Assembly (NCBI GenBank): GCA_023150495.1
Contig: JAKLKT010000187.1
Location: forward strand, 1 to 6,336
DNA length: 6,336 nt
Direction of reading: 5' to 3'
From: Planctomycetota bacterium
GTDB taxonomy: Bacteria; Planctomycetota; PLA2
Of the stretch, positions 1-5,909 are shown one piece after another. Each line of letters begins with the position of its first letter. Position 1 is the first letter of the stretch. The position numbers were made by a program, and so were the translations under genes. The notes beneath the pieces are model-generated. The model was not told the DNA's origin, did not search any database, and saw nothing but the letters and a program-made list of their open reading frames with translations.

Positions 1-789
1 GGGCGCGTGAACGCCGGCAAGTCGACGTTCCTCAACGCCCTCGTCGGCGAGGAGCGCGTGATCGTCTCCGAGATGCCGGGCACGACCCGCGACACCGTCG
101 ACGTCCGGATCGAGAAGGACGGCCGCACGATCCTCGTGATGGACACCGCCGGCATCAAGCGCGAGCGGTCCGTGCAGGGGTCGGTCGACTTCTACGCGCA
201 GCGAAGGGCGGAGCAGGCGATCCAGCGCGCCGAGGTCTGCCTCCTCATGCTCGACTGCACCGAGGAGATCACCCGCGGCGACCGCCAGATCGCGCGCTTC
301 GTCGAGGACCACGTGAAGCCCGTCGTGATCGTCGCCAACAAGTGGGACCTCGCGAAGGGGAAGATGGAGATGGACGCCTACGCCGACTACGTGGCGAAGA
401 AGCTCACCGGCCTCCACTACGCGCCGATGGCGTTCGTCTCCGCGAAGGAGGGGAGAAACGTCTTCGCCGCGCTCGAGACCGCGGAGAGCCTCGCGAAGCA
501 GGCGGCGCAGCGCGTCGGCACCGCCGAGATCAACCGGGCCATCGAGCGGGCGATGACGGAGTCGCGCCCGCCGACGCGGATCCCGAGGGAGCCGAAGATC
601 TACTATGGGACGCAGACGGGCACGAGCCCGCCGACCCTCATGCTCTTCGTGAACGACCCGAGGCTCTTCGGCCCCGCCTTCCGGCGCTTCCTCGAGAACC
701 GCTTCCGCGAGGTGCTGCCGTTCAAGGAGATCCCGCTCCGGATCGTGTACAAGCGGCGCAAGTCCATCTTCGCGAGGAGAGAAGCGTGA
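1..789 (+). CDS. der: Ribosome biogenesis GTPase Der, C-terminal part (5' end outside window)
   Basis: This is the C-terminal 262 residues of Der (EngA), the tandem-G-domain GTPase that acts in 50S ribosomal subunit maturation. Der is usually 440-490 residues, so the first G domain lies upstream of the window. The second G domain is seen from its first motif: G1 GRVNAGKS (visible residues 1-8), the G2 threonine in PGTTRD (26-31), G3 DTAGIKR (48-54), G4 NKWD (113-116) and G5 SAK (147-149). From about residue 190 comes the KH-like RNA-binding domain, with the family landmarks KIYYGTQ, PPTLMLFVNDP, a FLENRFRE helix and a basic tail. G1 has Ala where most Der proteins have Val (GRPNVGKS type), which is conservative. 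The GTG at base 7 is inside the P-loop and is not a start. The stop overlaps the next gene by four bases. The assignment is near certain. Confidence 0.97.
   Translation, partial: GRVNAGKSTFLNALVGEERVIVSEMPGTTRDTVDVRIEKDGRTILVMDTAGIKRERSVQGSVDFYAQRRAEQAIQRAEVCLLMLDCTEEITRGDRQIARFVEDHVKPVVIVANKWDLAKGKMEMDAYADYVAKKLTGLHYAPMAFVSAKEGRNVFAALETAESLAKQAAQRVGTAEINRAIERAMTESRPPTRIPREPKIYYGTQTGTSPPTLMLFVNDPRLFGPAFRRFLENRFREVLPFKEIPLRIVYKRRKSIFARREA
774..779 (+). promoter_or_regulatory. Ribosome binding site for the substrate-binding protein gene, inside der
   Basis: GAGGAG lies six bases before the GTG at 786 and is encoded within the last codons of der. It fixes the GTG as the start of the next gene, in preference to the in-frame ATG at 828. 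That ATG has only pyrimidine-rich sequence before it and would remove the positively charged start of the signal peptide. Confidence 0.75.
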
Positions 790-2492
790 ACAAGAGGCTC
801 CGGTCCCTCCTCCCCGTCCTGCCGGCCATGTGCCGTCGCATGGCACCAGGCCTCCCCCTCCTCCTCCTGCTCTGCCTCGGGTGCGGCGAGGGCGGGAAGA
901 AGGGCGCGGAGACGCGGCCGCCGCTCGACGTCAAGAAGCTCCTTCCCCAGGCGCCGGAAGACCCGGACCCGCAGCCGGGAGGCACCTTCATCTGGGGCCG
1001 CTCCGGCGACGCGACGCTCCTCGACCCGGCCGACGTGACCGACGGCGAGTCCGTGATGGTCGTCACGAACATCTTCGACACGCTCGTCGCGTTCAAGCGG
1101 GGCTCGACCGAGATCGAGCCGTCGCTCGCGACCGAGTGGACGACGTCGCCCGACAAGCTCGTCTGGACCTTCCTGCTGCGGGAGGGCGCGACGTTCCACG
1201 ACGGGAGCCCGGTCGACGCGGAGGCGGTCGTCTTCAGCTTCGAGCGGCAGCGCGATCCCGCGCACCCCGCGCGGCGCCCGACGAGCACGTTCTCCTACTA
1301 CCAGAACAACTTCAAGGCGCTCGCGAAGGTCGAGGCGGTGGACGCGCGAACGGTCCGCTTCACGCTCCGGGAGCCCTACGCGCCGTTCCTCCCGGCGCTC
1401 GCGCTCTTCAACTGCTCGATCGTGTCGCCCAAGGCGTTCGCGAGCGAGGGCAAGGACGCGGAGGGGCGCTACAAGTACAACTTCGCCCAGAAGCCGGTCG
1501 GCTCGGGGCCCTTCGTCTTCGAGAGCTGGGAGAAGGACGCGCACATCACGCTCCGCGCGAACAGGGAGTACTGGGGCGGCGCGCCGCATATCGGGAAGCT
1601 CGTCTTCAAGCCCGTCGTCGATCCGCAGACGCGCCTCAAGGAGCTCGAGTCGGGGAGCATCCACGGGATGGAGAACCCGGAGCTCCGCGACCTGGAGATC
1701 ATCCGGAGGAACCCGGAACTGCGCCTCCTCGGGAGCCCGGGCATCAACGTCTGCTACCTCGCGATGCACACCGGGAGGAAGCCCTTCGACGACGTGCGCG
1801 TGCGGCAGGCCGTCGCCTTCGCGATCGACAAGAAGCGGATCATCGCGGCGGCCTACGACAACATGGCGGAGCCCGCGGTCTCGATGTGCCCGAAGACCAT
1901 GGCCGGCTTCGACAAGTCGCTCATCGACCGCACGCGGGACGTCGCGCGAGCGAAGCGGCTCCTCGCGGCGGCCGGCTACGCGGACGGGTTCGAGACATCG
2001 CTCTGGTACCCGGACATCCAGCGCGCGTACCTCGGCAACCCGGCCAACACGGCGATCCAGATCCAGGCGGACCTGAAGGAGATCGGGATCAGGGTCGATA
2101 TCCGGAGGATGGAGTGGAGCGCGATCCTCAAGGCCACGAGCGCCGGGGAGCACGAGATGTGCCTGATGGGCTGGATGGCCGACATCTTCGACCCGGACAA
2201 CTTCCTCTACGTGCTGCTCGACAGGGAGAACGCGGTCGAGGGCACCGCGAACAACCTCTCCTTCTACAGGGGCGAGCGGGTCCACGAGCTCCTCCTCGAG
2301 GCGCAGCGGACCTACGACTGGCACCGGCGCGAGCGGCTCTACAAGGAGGCGCAGGAGATCCTCTTCGAGGAGGCGCCGACCGTCCCGATCGCCACCGCGC
2401 CCGACTTCCGGGCGCTCCGCGCCGACGTGCGCGGCTACACGATCTACCCGGCCGGCGGCGAGTACTTCCGCCACGTGAGCTTCGCGCGGTGA
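786..2492 (+). CDS. ABC transporter substrate-binding lipoprotein, peptide/nickel family (SBP family 5, DppA/OppA type)
   Basis: This 568-residue extracytoplasmic solute-binding protein would capture oligopeptides or a related solute and deliver it to the two permeases downstream. The N-terminus has basic residues (3-18), a leucine-rich core (23-31) and a lipobox-like LGC with Cys33 as the likely lipidated residue. Cys at -3 of the lipobox is unusual. A short charged and Pro-rich linker follows. Family 5 landmarks appear in order: EPSLATEW (111-118), FHDGSPVDAEAVVFSFER (137-154), PVGSGPF (237-243), NREYWGGAP (259-267), VRQAVAFAIDKKRI (339-352), AKRLLAAAGY (389-398), MGWMADIFDPDNF (461-473) and EAQEILFEEAPTVPI (521-535). 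The MGW..D...DPDNF stretch resembles the E. coli DppA segment holding the Asp that binds the peptide amino group; Asp466 would be the equivalent. The GTG start overlaps the der stop (GTGA), implying coupled translation. The family is certain; the substrate is inferred. Confidence 0.95.
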   Translation: MNKRLRSLLPVLPAMCRRMAPGLPLLLLLCLGCGEGGKKGAETRPPLDVKKLLPQAPEDPDPQPGGTFIWGRSGDATLLDPADVTDGESVMVVTNIFDTLVAFKRGSTEIEPSLATEWTTSPDKLVWTFLLREGATFHDGSPVDAEAVVFSFERQRDPAHPARRPTSTFSYYQNNFKALAKVEAVDARTVRFTLREPYAPFLPALALFNCSIVSPKAFASEGKDAEGRYKYNFAQKPVGSGPFVFESWEKDAHITLRANREYWGGAPHIGKLVFKPVVDPQTRLKELESGSIHGMENPELRDLEIIRRNPELRLLGSPGINVCYLAMHTGRKPFDDVRVRQAVAFAIDKKRIIAAAYDNMAEPAVSMCPKTMAGFDKSLIDRTRDVARAKRLLAAAGYADGFETSLWYPDIQRAYLGNPANTAIQIQADLKEIGIRVDIRRMEWSAILKATSAGEHEMCLMGWMADIFDPDNFLYVLLDRENAVEGTANNLSFYRGERVHELLLEAQRTYDWHRRERLYKEAQEILFEEAPTVPIATAPDFRALRADVRGYTIYPAGGEYFRHVSFAR

Positions 2493-2493
2493 G
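2488..2493 (+). promoter_or_regulatory. Weak ribosome binding site for the TTG-started permease
   Basis: GGTGAG spans the stop codon of the binding-protein gene and sits six bases before the TTG at 2500. It is only a partial match to GGAGG. Together with the TTG start this suggests the permease depends on ribosomes arriving from the gene upstream. Confidence 0.4.
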
Positions 2494-2499
2494 CGTCCC

Positions 2500-3513
2500 T
2501 TGACCTACGCGCTCCGGCGGATCCTCGTCACGTTCCCGCTCCTGCTCGCCGTCTCGCTCCTCGTCTTCGCCCTCGCCGACGCGCTCCCGGGGGATGCCGC
2601 CGACTGGCGCTTCGCGAAGCAGCCGGAGGCGAAGGAGCAGTGGAGGAGGGCGCGCGGCCTCGACGATCCCTTCCTCGTCCGGTGGGGGAGGTACGTCCTC
2701 GGCTTCGCCACGCGCCTCGACCTCGACCGCTCCTACCAGGACGACGAGCCGGTCGCGCCCGTGCTCCTGCGGAAGCTCCAGGCGACCTTCGAGCTCACGC
2801 TCTGCGCGATGACGCTCGGCGTCCTCGTCGGCCTCGCGGTCGGCATCCTCTCCGCCGCGTTCCCCCGGAGCCCCCTCGACTACCTGGGCCAGGTGCTCGC
2901 GCTCGGCGGGATCTCCGTGCCGGTCTTCTGGCTCGGCATGGTGCTGATCGTGATCGCCGTGAAGGTCCTCGGATTCCCCTTCTCGAGCAGCCAGTACGAC
3001 CCCGTGCTCGGGGACCGCGTGAAGGACTTCCGGACGCAGCTCTACCTGCTCGAGTCGCTCGCGCGGCTCCGGCTCGACGTGTTCGCCTCGTGCGCGAAGC
3101 ACCTGCTCCTGCCGGCGCTCGCCCTCTCCACGATCCCGACGGCCGTCGTCACGCGCATGACGCGATCCTCCATGCTCGAGGAGATGGGGAAGGACTACGC
3201 GACCACCGCGCGGGCGAAGGGGCTCCGCGCGCGGACGGTCGTCCTCCGCCACGTGCTCCGCAACGCGCTCATCCCGATCGTCACGATCACGGGACTCCAG
3301 TTCGGCCAGCTCATGGGCGGCGCGGTGCTCACCGAGACGGTCTTCTCCTGGCCCGGTCTCGGCCGCTACGTCGTCGAGAGCGGCGTCCGGTCGCGCGACA
3401 CGCCCGTGATCGCCGGCGGCATCCTCCTCGTCGCCACGACGTTCGTCCTCGTGAACCTCCTCGTCGACCTGCTCTACGCGGTCATCGACCCGCGCGTGAG
3501 GGAGGCGCGATGA
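2500..3513 (+). CDS. ABC transporter permease, DppB/OppB type
   Basis: This 337-residue inner-membrane subunit would form one half of the translocation pore of the peptide-type importer. Hydrophobic segments at about 9-28, 99-122, 132-157, 201-220, 255-280 and 304-328 give the usual six helices. The first is followed by ALPGDAAD, the typical periplasmic start of DppB proteins. The cytoplasmic EAA loop, which docks the ATPase, is at 233-256 (YATTARAKGL through RHVLRNA). The family signatures VFSWPGLGRY (281-290) and the closing DPRVR (330-334) are present. The start is TTG: an in-frame stop at 2476-2478 blocks any longer reading, and no ATG or GTG lies between that stop and the first helix. 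It begins seven bases after the binding-protein stop and overlaps the next permease by four bases (ATGA). Length and motifs are normal for the family, and nothing looks broken. Confidence 0.95.
   Translation: MTYALRRILVTFPLLLAVSLLVFALADALPGDAADWRFAKQPEAKEQWRRARGLDDPFLVRWGRYVLGFATRLDLDRSYQDDEPVAPVLLRKLQATFELTLCAMTLGVLVGLAVGILSAAFPRSPLDYLGQVLALGGISVPVFWLGMVLIVIAVKVLGFPFSSSQYDPVLGDRVKDFRTQLYLLESLARLRLDVFASCAKHLLLPALALSTIPTAVVTRMTRSSMLEEMGKDYATTARAKGLRARTVVLRHVLRNALIPIVTITGLQFGQLMGGAVLTETVFSWPGLGRYVVESGVRSRDTPVIAGGILLVATTFVLVNLLVDLLYAVIDPRVREAR
3498..3505 (+). promoter_or_regulatory. Strong ribosome binding site for the second permease, inside the first
   Basis: GAGGGAGG lies four bases before the ATG at 3510 and is encoded by the last codons of the DppB-type gene. 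It supports the ATG overlapping the stop (ATGA) as the true start. Confidence 0.75.
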
Positions 3514-4346
3514 GCCGCCGTCGCCGCGCCTTCTTCCGGAACCGCACGGCGATCGCGGGGCTCGCGCTCGTGGGCCTCGTCGTGCTCGCGGCGCTCCTCG
3601 CCTCCGCCGCCCCCTACGATCCGGAGACGAGGACGGACTCGTTCCGCTCGCCGCCGGACGCGGAGCACTGGCTCGGCACCGACGAGAACGGCTTCGACGT
3701 CTTCAGCCGCCTCGTCCACGGCGCACGCTCGGCGCTGCTCGTCGCGCTCGCCGCGGTCGGCATCGCGCTCGCGGTCGGCGTGCCGCTCGGCCTCGTCGCG
3801 GGCTGGTACGGCGGCTGGATCGACGGCGCCATCTCGCGCGCCGTCGACGTCATGCTCGCGTTCCCGTCGGTGCTCCTCGCCGTCGCGATCGCCGCCGCGC
3901 TCGGCGGCGGCTCGACCGGCACCGTGATCCTCGCGGTGGGCATCGTGATCGCGCCGCCGTTCGTGCGGCAGGTGCGCGCGGCCGTGCTCCAGGTGCGGCC
4001 GCTCGACTACGTGGCCGCCGCGAGGGCGCTCGGCGCGAGCGACGCGCGGATCCTCTTCCGCACCGTGCTGCCGAACTGCCTCGCGCCCATCCTCGTCCTC
4101 GCGACGCTCAGCACGGGGATCGCGATCCTCGACGCCGCGGGGCTCTCGTTCCTGGGCCTCGGCCCGCCGGAGACCTCGACGGATTGGGGCGTCATGCTCA
4201 CGAAGGCGCGCGTGTATATTCAGCACGCGGAACAATGGATGCTGCTGCCGCCGGGCCTCGCGATCTCGCTCACCGTCCTCGGGTTCAACCTCGTGGGCGA
4301 CGGGTTGTCGGACGCCTTCGACCCGCGGCGGCTCTCGCGCTCCTGA
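3510..4346 (+). CDS. ABC transporter permease, DppC/OppC type
   Basis: This 278-residue inner-membrane subunit is the partner of the DppB-type permease. The basic N-terminus MSRRRR, with FFRNR following, precedes the first helix (about 13-34). Next is the DppC hallmark HWLGTDENGFDVFSRLVHGARS (starting at residue 53; the usual form is HpLGTDelGRDvlSRl.yGaR). Further helices lie at about 73-98, 114-131, 137-156, 190-212 and 246-263. The EAA loop is at 167-189 (DYVAAARALG through FRTVLPN). LSFLGLG (212-218) and DWGVML (225-230) follow, and GDGLSDAFDPR (263-273) closes the protein as in other DppC proteins. Two small departures: Phe62 replaces the common Arg of GRD, and DAAGLSFLGLG has Ala where the family usually has Glu (EAGLSFLGLG). 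Near the 3' end four A/T-ending codons cluster (4215-4235), unlike the rest of the gene. The family is certain. Confidence 0.95.
   Translation: MSRRRRAFFRNRTAIAGLALVGLVVLAALLASAAPYDPETRTDSFRSPPDAEHWLGTDENGFDVFSRLVHGARSALLVALAAVGIALAVGVPLGLVAGWYGGWIDGAISRAVDVMLAFPSVLLAVAIAAALGGGSTGTVILAVGIVIAPPFVRQVRAAVLQVRPLDYVAAARALGASDARILFRTVLPNCLAPILVLATLSTGIAILDAAGLSFLGLGPPETSTDWGVMLTKARVYIQHAEQWMLLPPGLAISLTVLGFNLVGDGLSDAFDPRRLSRS
4215..4220 (+). promoter_or_regulatory. Possible internal -10 element upstream of the HEAT-like lipoprotein gene
   Basis: TATATT (five of six to TATAAT) sits inside the DppC-type gene, where the codons TAT and ATT are atypical for this GC-rich coding sequence. A transcript from it would start near 4226-4228, just before the ATG at 4235. 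I see no good -35 at 16-18 bases spacing (TCATGC at 4192-4197 is poor). The promoter role is therefore only a suggestion. Confidence 0.3.
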
Positions 4347-5212
4347 TCTCCTGTGACGGCGGGGGCAGGGAGGACTACCTCGCCCGCCTGCTCCAGAACC
4401 GCTGGGACGACGCGCCCTGCCGCGCGCAGGAGCTCGTCGAGGGGCTCACGCGGTACGTCGATGGCGACCACCCGATCTACCCGACGGACGACCCGCACAT
4501 GGTGGCGCTCCACCTGTTCCTCTTCCGGGAGGCGCCGGATCCCGGCCCCCTGCTCCCGCTCTTCGCGCCGCACGGGAGGCGCGAGGTGGACGACGCCGTC
4601 CTCCGGCGCGACGCGGTCGCCTCCACGGTCGCGACCTCGTTCATGCGTCGCGTCGTCGAGAAGCCGGACGATCCCTTCCGCGCGGAGCTCTACGACGCGC
4701 TCGCGCTCGTGCTCGCGCGCTTCGCCTTCGATCCCGCGTACGGCGACGCGCACACCGAGACGTCGATCGACGCCGGCGACTTCTTCGGCGACCCGGGGAT
4801 CCCGCCCTGCGCGGAGTCGCGGGCCGCCTTCCGGCGGCGCCTGCCGGAGCTCCTCGCCGCGTGGCGCGCGCGCGTGACCCGGAAGGGCACGTCCACGTTC
4901 TTCGGCGTCGTGCTCCGGCACCTGGGCGCGGAGGGAGGGGAATCGCTCGTCCTCGAGAGGGGGGGGATGGACGCGGAGGAGCGGAAGGACCTGCTGCTCC
5001 GGCTGAAGGACGAGGAGGAGATCGGCCCCTCGGCCCGCCTTGCGCTCGTCGAGGGGCTCCTCGACCCTTCCCTGGAGGTCCGGCAGGCCGCCTTCCGGGG
5101 CCTCGAGAAGCAGGGGGCGCCGGTCGGGGGCCTCGATCCGGCGGCCCGGGACGAGGATGTCGCCGCCGCCGCGGCCGCCCTGCGGGAGTGGGCCTCGAAG
5201 ACGAACCCGTGA
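4235..5212 (+). CDS. Probable lipoprotein with C-terminal HEAT-like repeat, unknown function (start uncertain)
   Basis: I do not recognise a named family. The frame is clearly coding from about 4322: codons end in G or C and the composition is balanced. A textbook lipobox LISC, preceded by AAALAL, puts the lipidated Cys at 4352-4354, so the mature protein would have 286 residues. Its C-terminus resembles a HEAT or PBS-lyase-type repeat: LVEGLLDPSLEVRQAAFRGL (271-290), then an Ala-rich helix ending LREWA (316-320). Such helices usually mediate protein contacts. The middle is acidic and helical, with FFGDPG (183-188). The only ATG/GTG/TTG that keeps the signal peptide is ATG 4235. It gives 325 residues but an unusually long Arg-rich leader of 30 residues and a 112-base overlap with the DppC-type gene. 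The next in-frame ATG is 4499, inside the protein. A rare start codon nearer 4301-4343 or a sequencing indel are alternatives. The last 864 bases are secure. Confidence 0.75.
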   Translation: MDAAAAGPRDLAHRPRVQPRGRRVVGRLRPAAALALLISCDGGGREDYLARLLQNRWDDAPCRAQELVEGLTRYVDGDHPIYPTDDPHMVALHLFLFREAPDPGPLLPLFAPHGRREVDDAVLRRDAVASTVATSFMRRVVEKPDDPFRAELYDALALVLARFAFDPAYGDAHTETSIDAGDFFGDPGIPPCAESRAAFRRRLPELLAAWRARVTRKGTSTFFGVVLRHLGAEGGESLVLERGGMDAEERKDLLLRLKDEEEIGPSARLALVEGLLDPSLEVRQAAFRGLEKQGAPVGGLDPAARDEDVAAAAAALREWASKTNP

Positions 5213-5227
5213 CACAATCTTGGGACA

Positions 5228-5257
5228 CCGGGAGGGGCGCCGAGGAGGCACTCCCGG
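5228..5257 (+). other. Inverted repeat between the two lipoprotein genes
   Basis: CCGGGAG at 5228-5234 pairs perfectly with CTCCCGG at 5251-5257 around a 16-base loop that contains GGCGCC and GAGGAGG. It lies in the 62-base gap between the HEAT-like lipoprotein and the small lipoprotein. No T-tract follows, so it does not look like a standard intrinsic terminator. In such GC-rich DNA a 7-bp stem can arise by chance. Confidence 0.25.
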
Positions 5258-5263
5258 CGCGAC

Positions 5264-5269
5264 GGAGGG
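5264..5269 (+). promoter_or_regulatory. Strong ribosome binding site for the small lipoprotein
   Basis: GGAGGG lies just before the ATG at 5275 with five intervening bases. It selects this ATG over reading the same open frame from further upstream, where it is only the shadow of the preceding gene. Confidence 0.75.
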
Positions 5270-5274
5270 ACTCG

Positions 5275-5877
5275 ATGAGGGCGATCGTCATCTTCCTGGC
5301 CGCGGCCGGCTTCGTCGGCTGCGCGAGCGCCGAGGGGAAGCTCACGGACCTCTCGTGGGGGCCGGCGGTCAAGTCGGACTACGAGGACATGGTCACCCGC
5401 GCGAAGCAGATGACGCTCAAGCGCTACCCGAAGGGGTTCGACCCGGACAAGACCGACGAGGCCAAGGGCGACCTCTACACGGTCTGGAACTACGCGATCA
5501 GCCACGAGTACTTCAAGACGACCCGGAGCCGCGCCCGGGTGAAGGTCGAGGACCTCGGCGCCGGCAAGGTGCGCGTGGGCGTCGCGGTCGTGACCCAGCT
5601 GAACGACAACATCGACAACCCCTCGATCATCGACGAGGCGCGCTGGATCCGGACGACCCGCGACGACGAGGCCGCCGGCCTGCTCGTCAGCTCCATCCTC
5701 CTCCGCCAGCTCGAGGCCGAGCCGAGCGAGTACTGGAAGGAGAAGCAGCGGACCCAGCCGAGCGACAGGCCGCGGCAGGACCTGATCGACCGCTCGAAGG
5801 ACGTGAACCTCGACGAGCTGCCCGACCCGAAGGACGTGAAGAGCCTCGACCCGATCACGGGCGGGAAGGGGAACTGA
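5275..5877 (+). CDS. Small lipoprotein of unknown function
   Basis: This is a 200-residue protein I cannot assign to a named family. The short signal peptide MRAIVIFLAAAGFVGC ends in a lipobox-like FVGC, so Cys16 is probably lipidated and the protein anchored in the envelope. The middle (about 30-145) looks like one compact alpha/beta domain: helices around 33-50 and 61-80, a beta pair RARVKVEDLG / KVRVGVAVVTQLN (86-110), the polar stretch DNIDNPSIIDEARW (111-124), and a helix AAGLLVSSILLRQLE (133-147). The last 50 residues are charged, rich in Lys, Asp and Pro, and probably unstructured, which would suit a flexible tail. The start is well supported by a strong ribosome binding site and the signal peptide. 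Codon use matches its neighbours, so there is no sign of recent transfer. It may be co-transcribed with the HEAT-like gene 62 bases upstream. The coding call is firm; the function is unknown. Confidence 0.9.
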   Translation: MRAIVIFLAAAGFVGCASAEGKLTDLSWGPAVKSDYEDMVTRAKQMTLKRYPKGFDPDKTDEAKGDLYTVWNYAISHEYFKTTRSRARVKVEDLGAGKVRVGVAVVTQLNDNIDNPSIIDEARWIRTTRDDEAAGLLVSSILLRQLEAEPSEYWKEKQRTQPSDRPRQDLIDRSKDVNLDELPDPKDVKSLDPITGGKGN

Positions 5878-5902
5878 CGGGAGGGCCCCGTCCGACTAGA
5901 CT
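5874..5902 (+). promoter_or_regulatory. Putative promoter for the last gene, consistent with a leaderless transcript
   Basis: CTGACG at 5874-5879 (four of six to TTGACA) and TAGACT at 5897-5902 (four of six to TATAAT) are separated by exactly 17 bases. The expected transcription start, about seven bases past the -10, falls on or next to the GTG at 5910. No Shine-Dalgarno-like sequence lies directly before that GTG. The -35 overlaps the stop codon of the small lipoprotein. The call rests on spacing and placement more than on perfect hexamers. Confidence 0.4.
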
Positions 5903-5909
5903 GGCCGGC

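Noticed and set aside
603..2474. Long open frame on the minus strand (623 codons) opposite der and the binding-protein gene
   Set aside because: It is an antisense shadow caused by the G/C-ending codons of the plus-strand genes. The product is low-complexity Arg/Glu/Val/Leu-rich and has no family motif.
830..2503. Second plus-strand frame through the binding-protein gene
   Set aside because: It encodes Arg/Ala/Gly/Pro-rich sequence without motifs; the overlapping frame carries every landmark of the solute-binding family.
2128..3252. Minus-strand open frame opposite the DppB-type permease
   Set aside because: The composition is extreme (Arg, Glu, Gly, Pro) and it lies opposite a clear membrane protein; it is a shadow of GC-rich coding DNA.
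4353..4877. GTG-started frame just after the DppC-type stop
   Set aside because: The product is almost only Ser, Arg and Thr, typical of a shifted frame. The neighbouring frame has the lipobox and normal composition.
5211..5248. Promoter for the small lipoprotein (CACAAT at 5213-5218 or TTGGGA at 5220-5225)
   Set aside because: CACAAT has no -35 at 16-18 bases spacing, and TTGGGA has no -10 after it, so no pair is supported.
4220..5251. Minus-strand open frame opposite the HEAT-like lipoprotein gene
   Set aside because: The product is low-complexity Arg/Glu/Pro-rich, whereas the plus strand has a lipobox, a HEAT-like repeat and a balanced composition.
5878..5909. Intrinsic terminator after the small lipoprotein gene
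   Set aside because: GGGCCCC and nearby G/C runs give no stem of useful length, and there is no T-tract.
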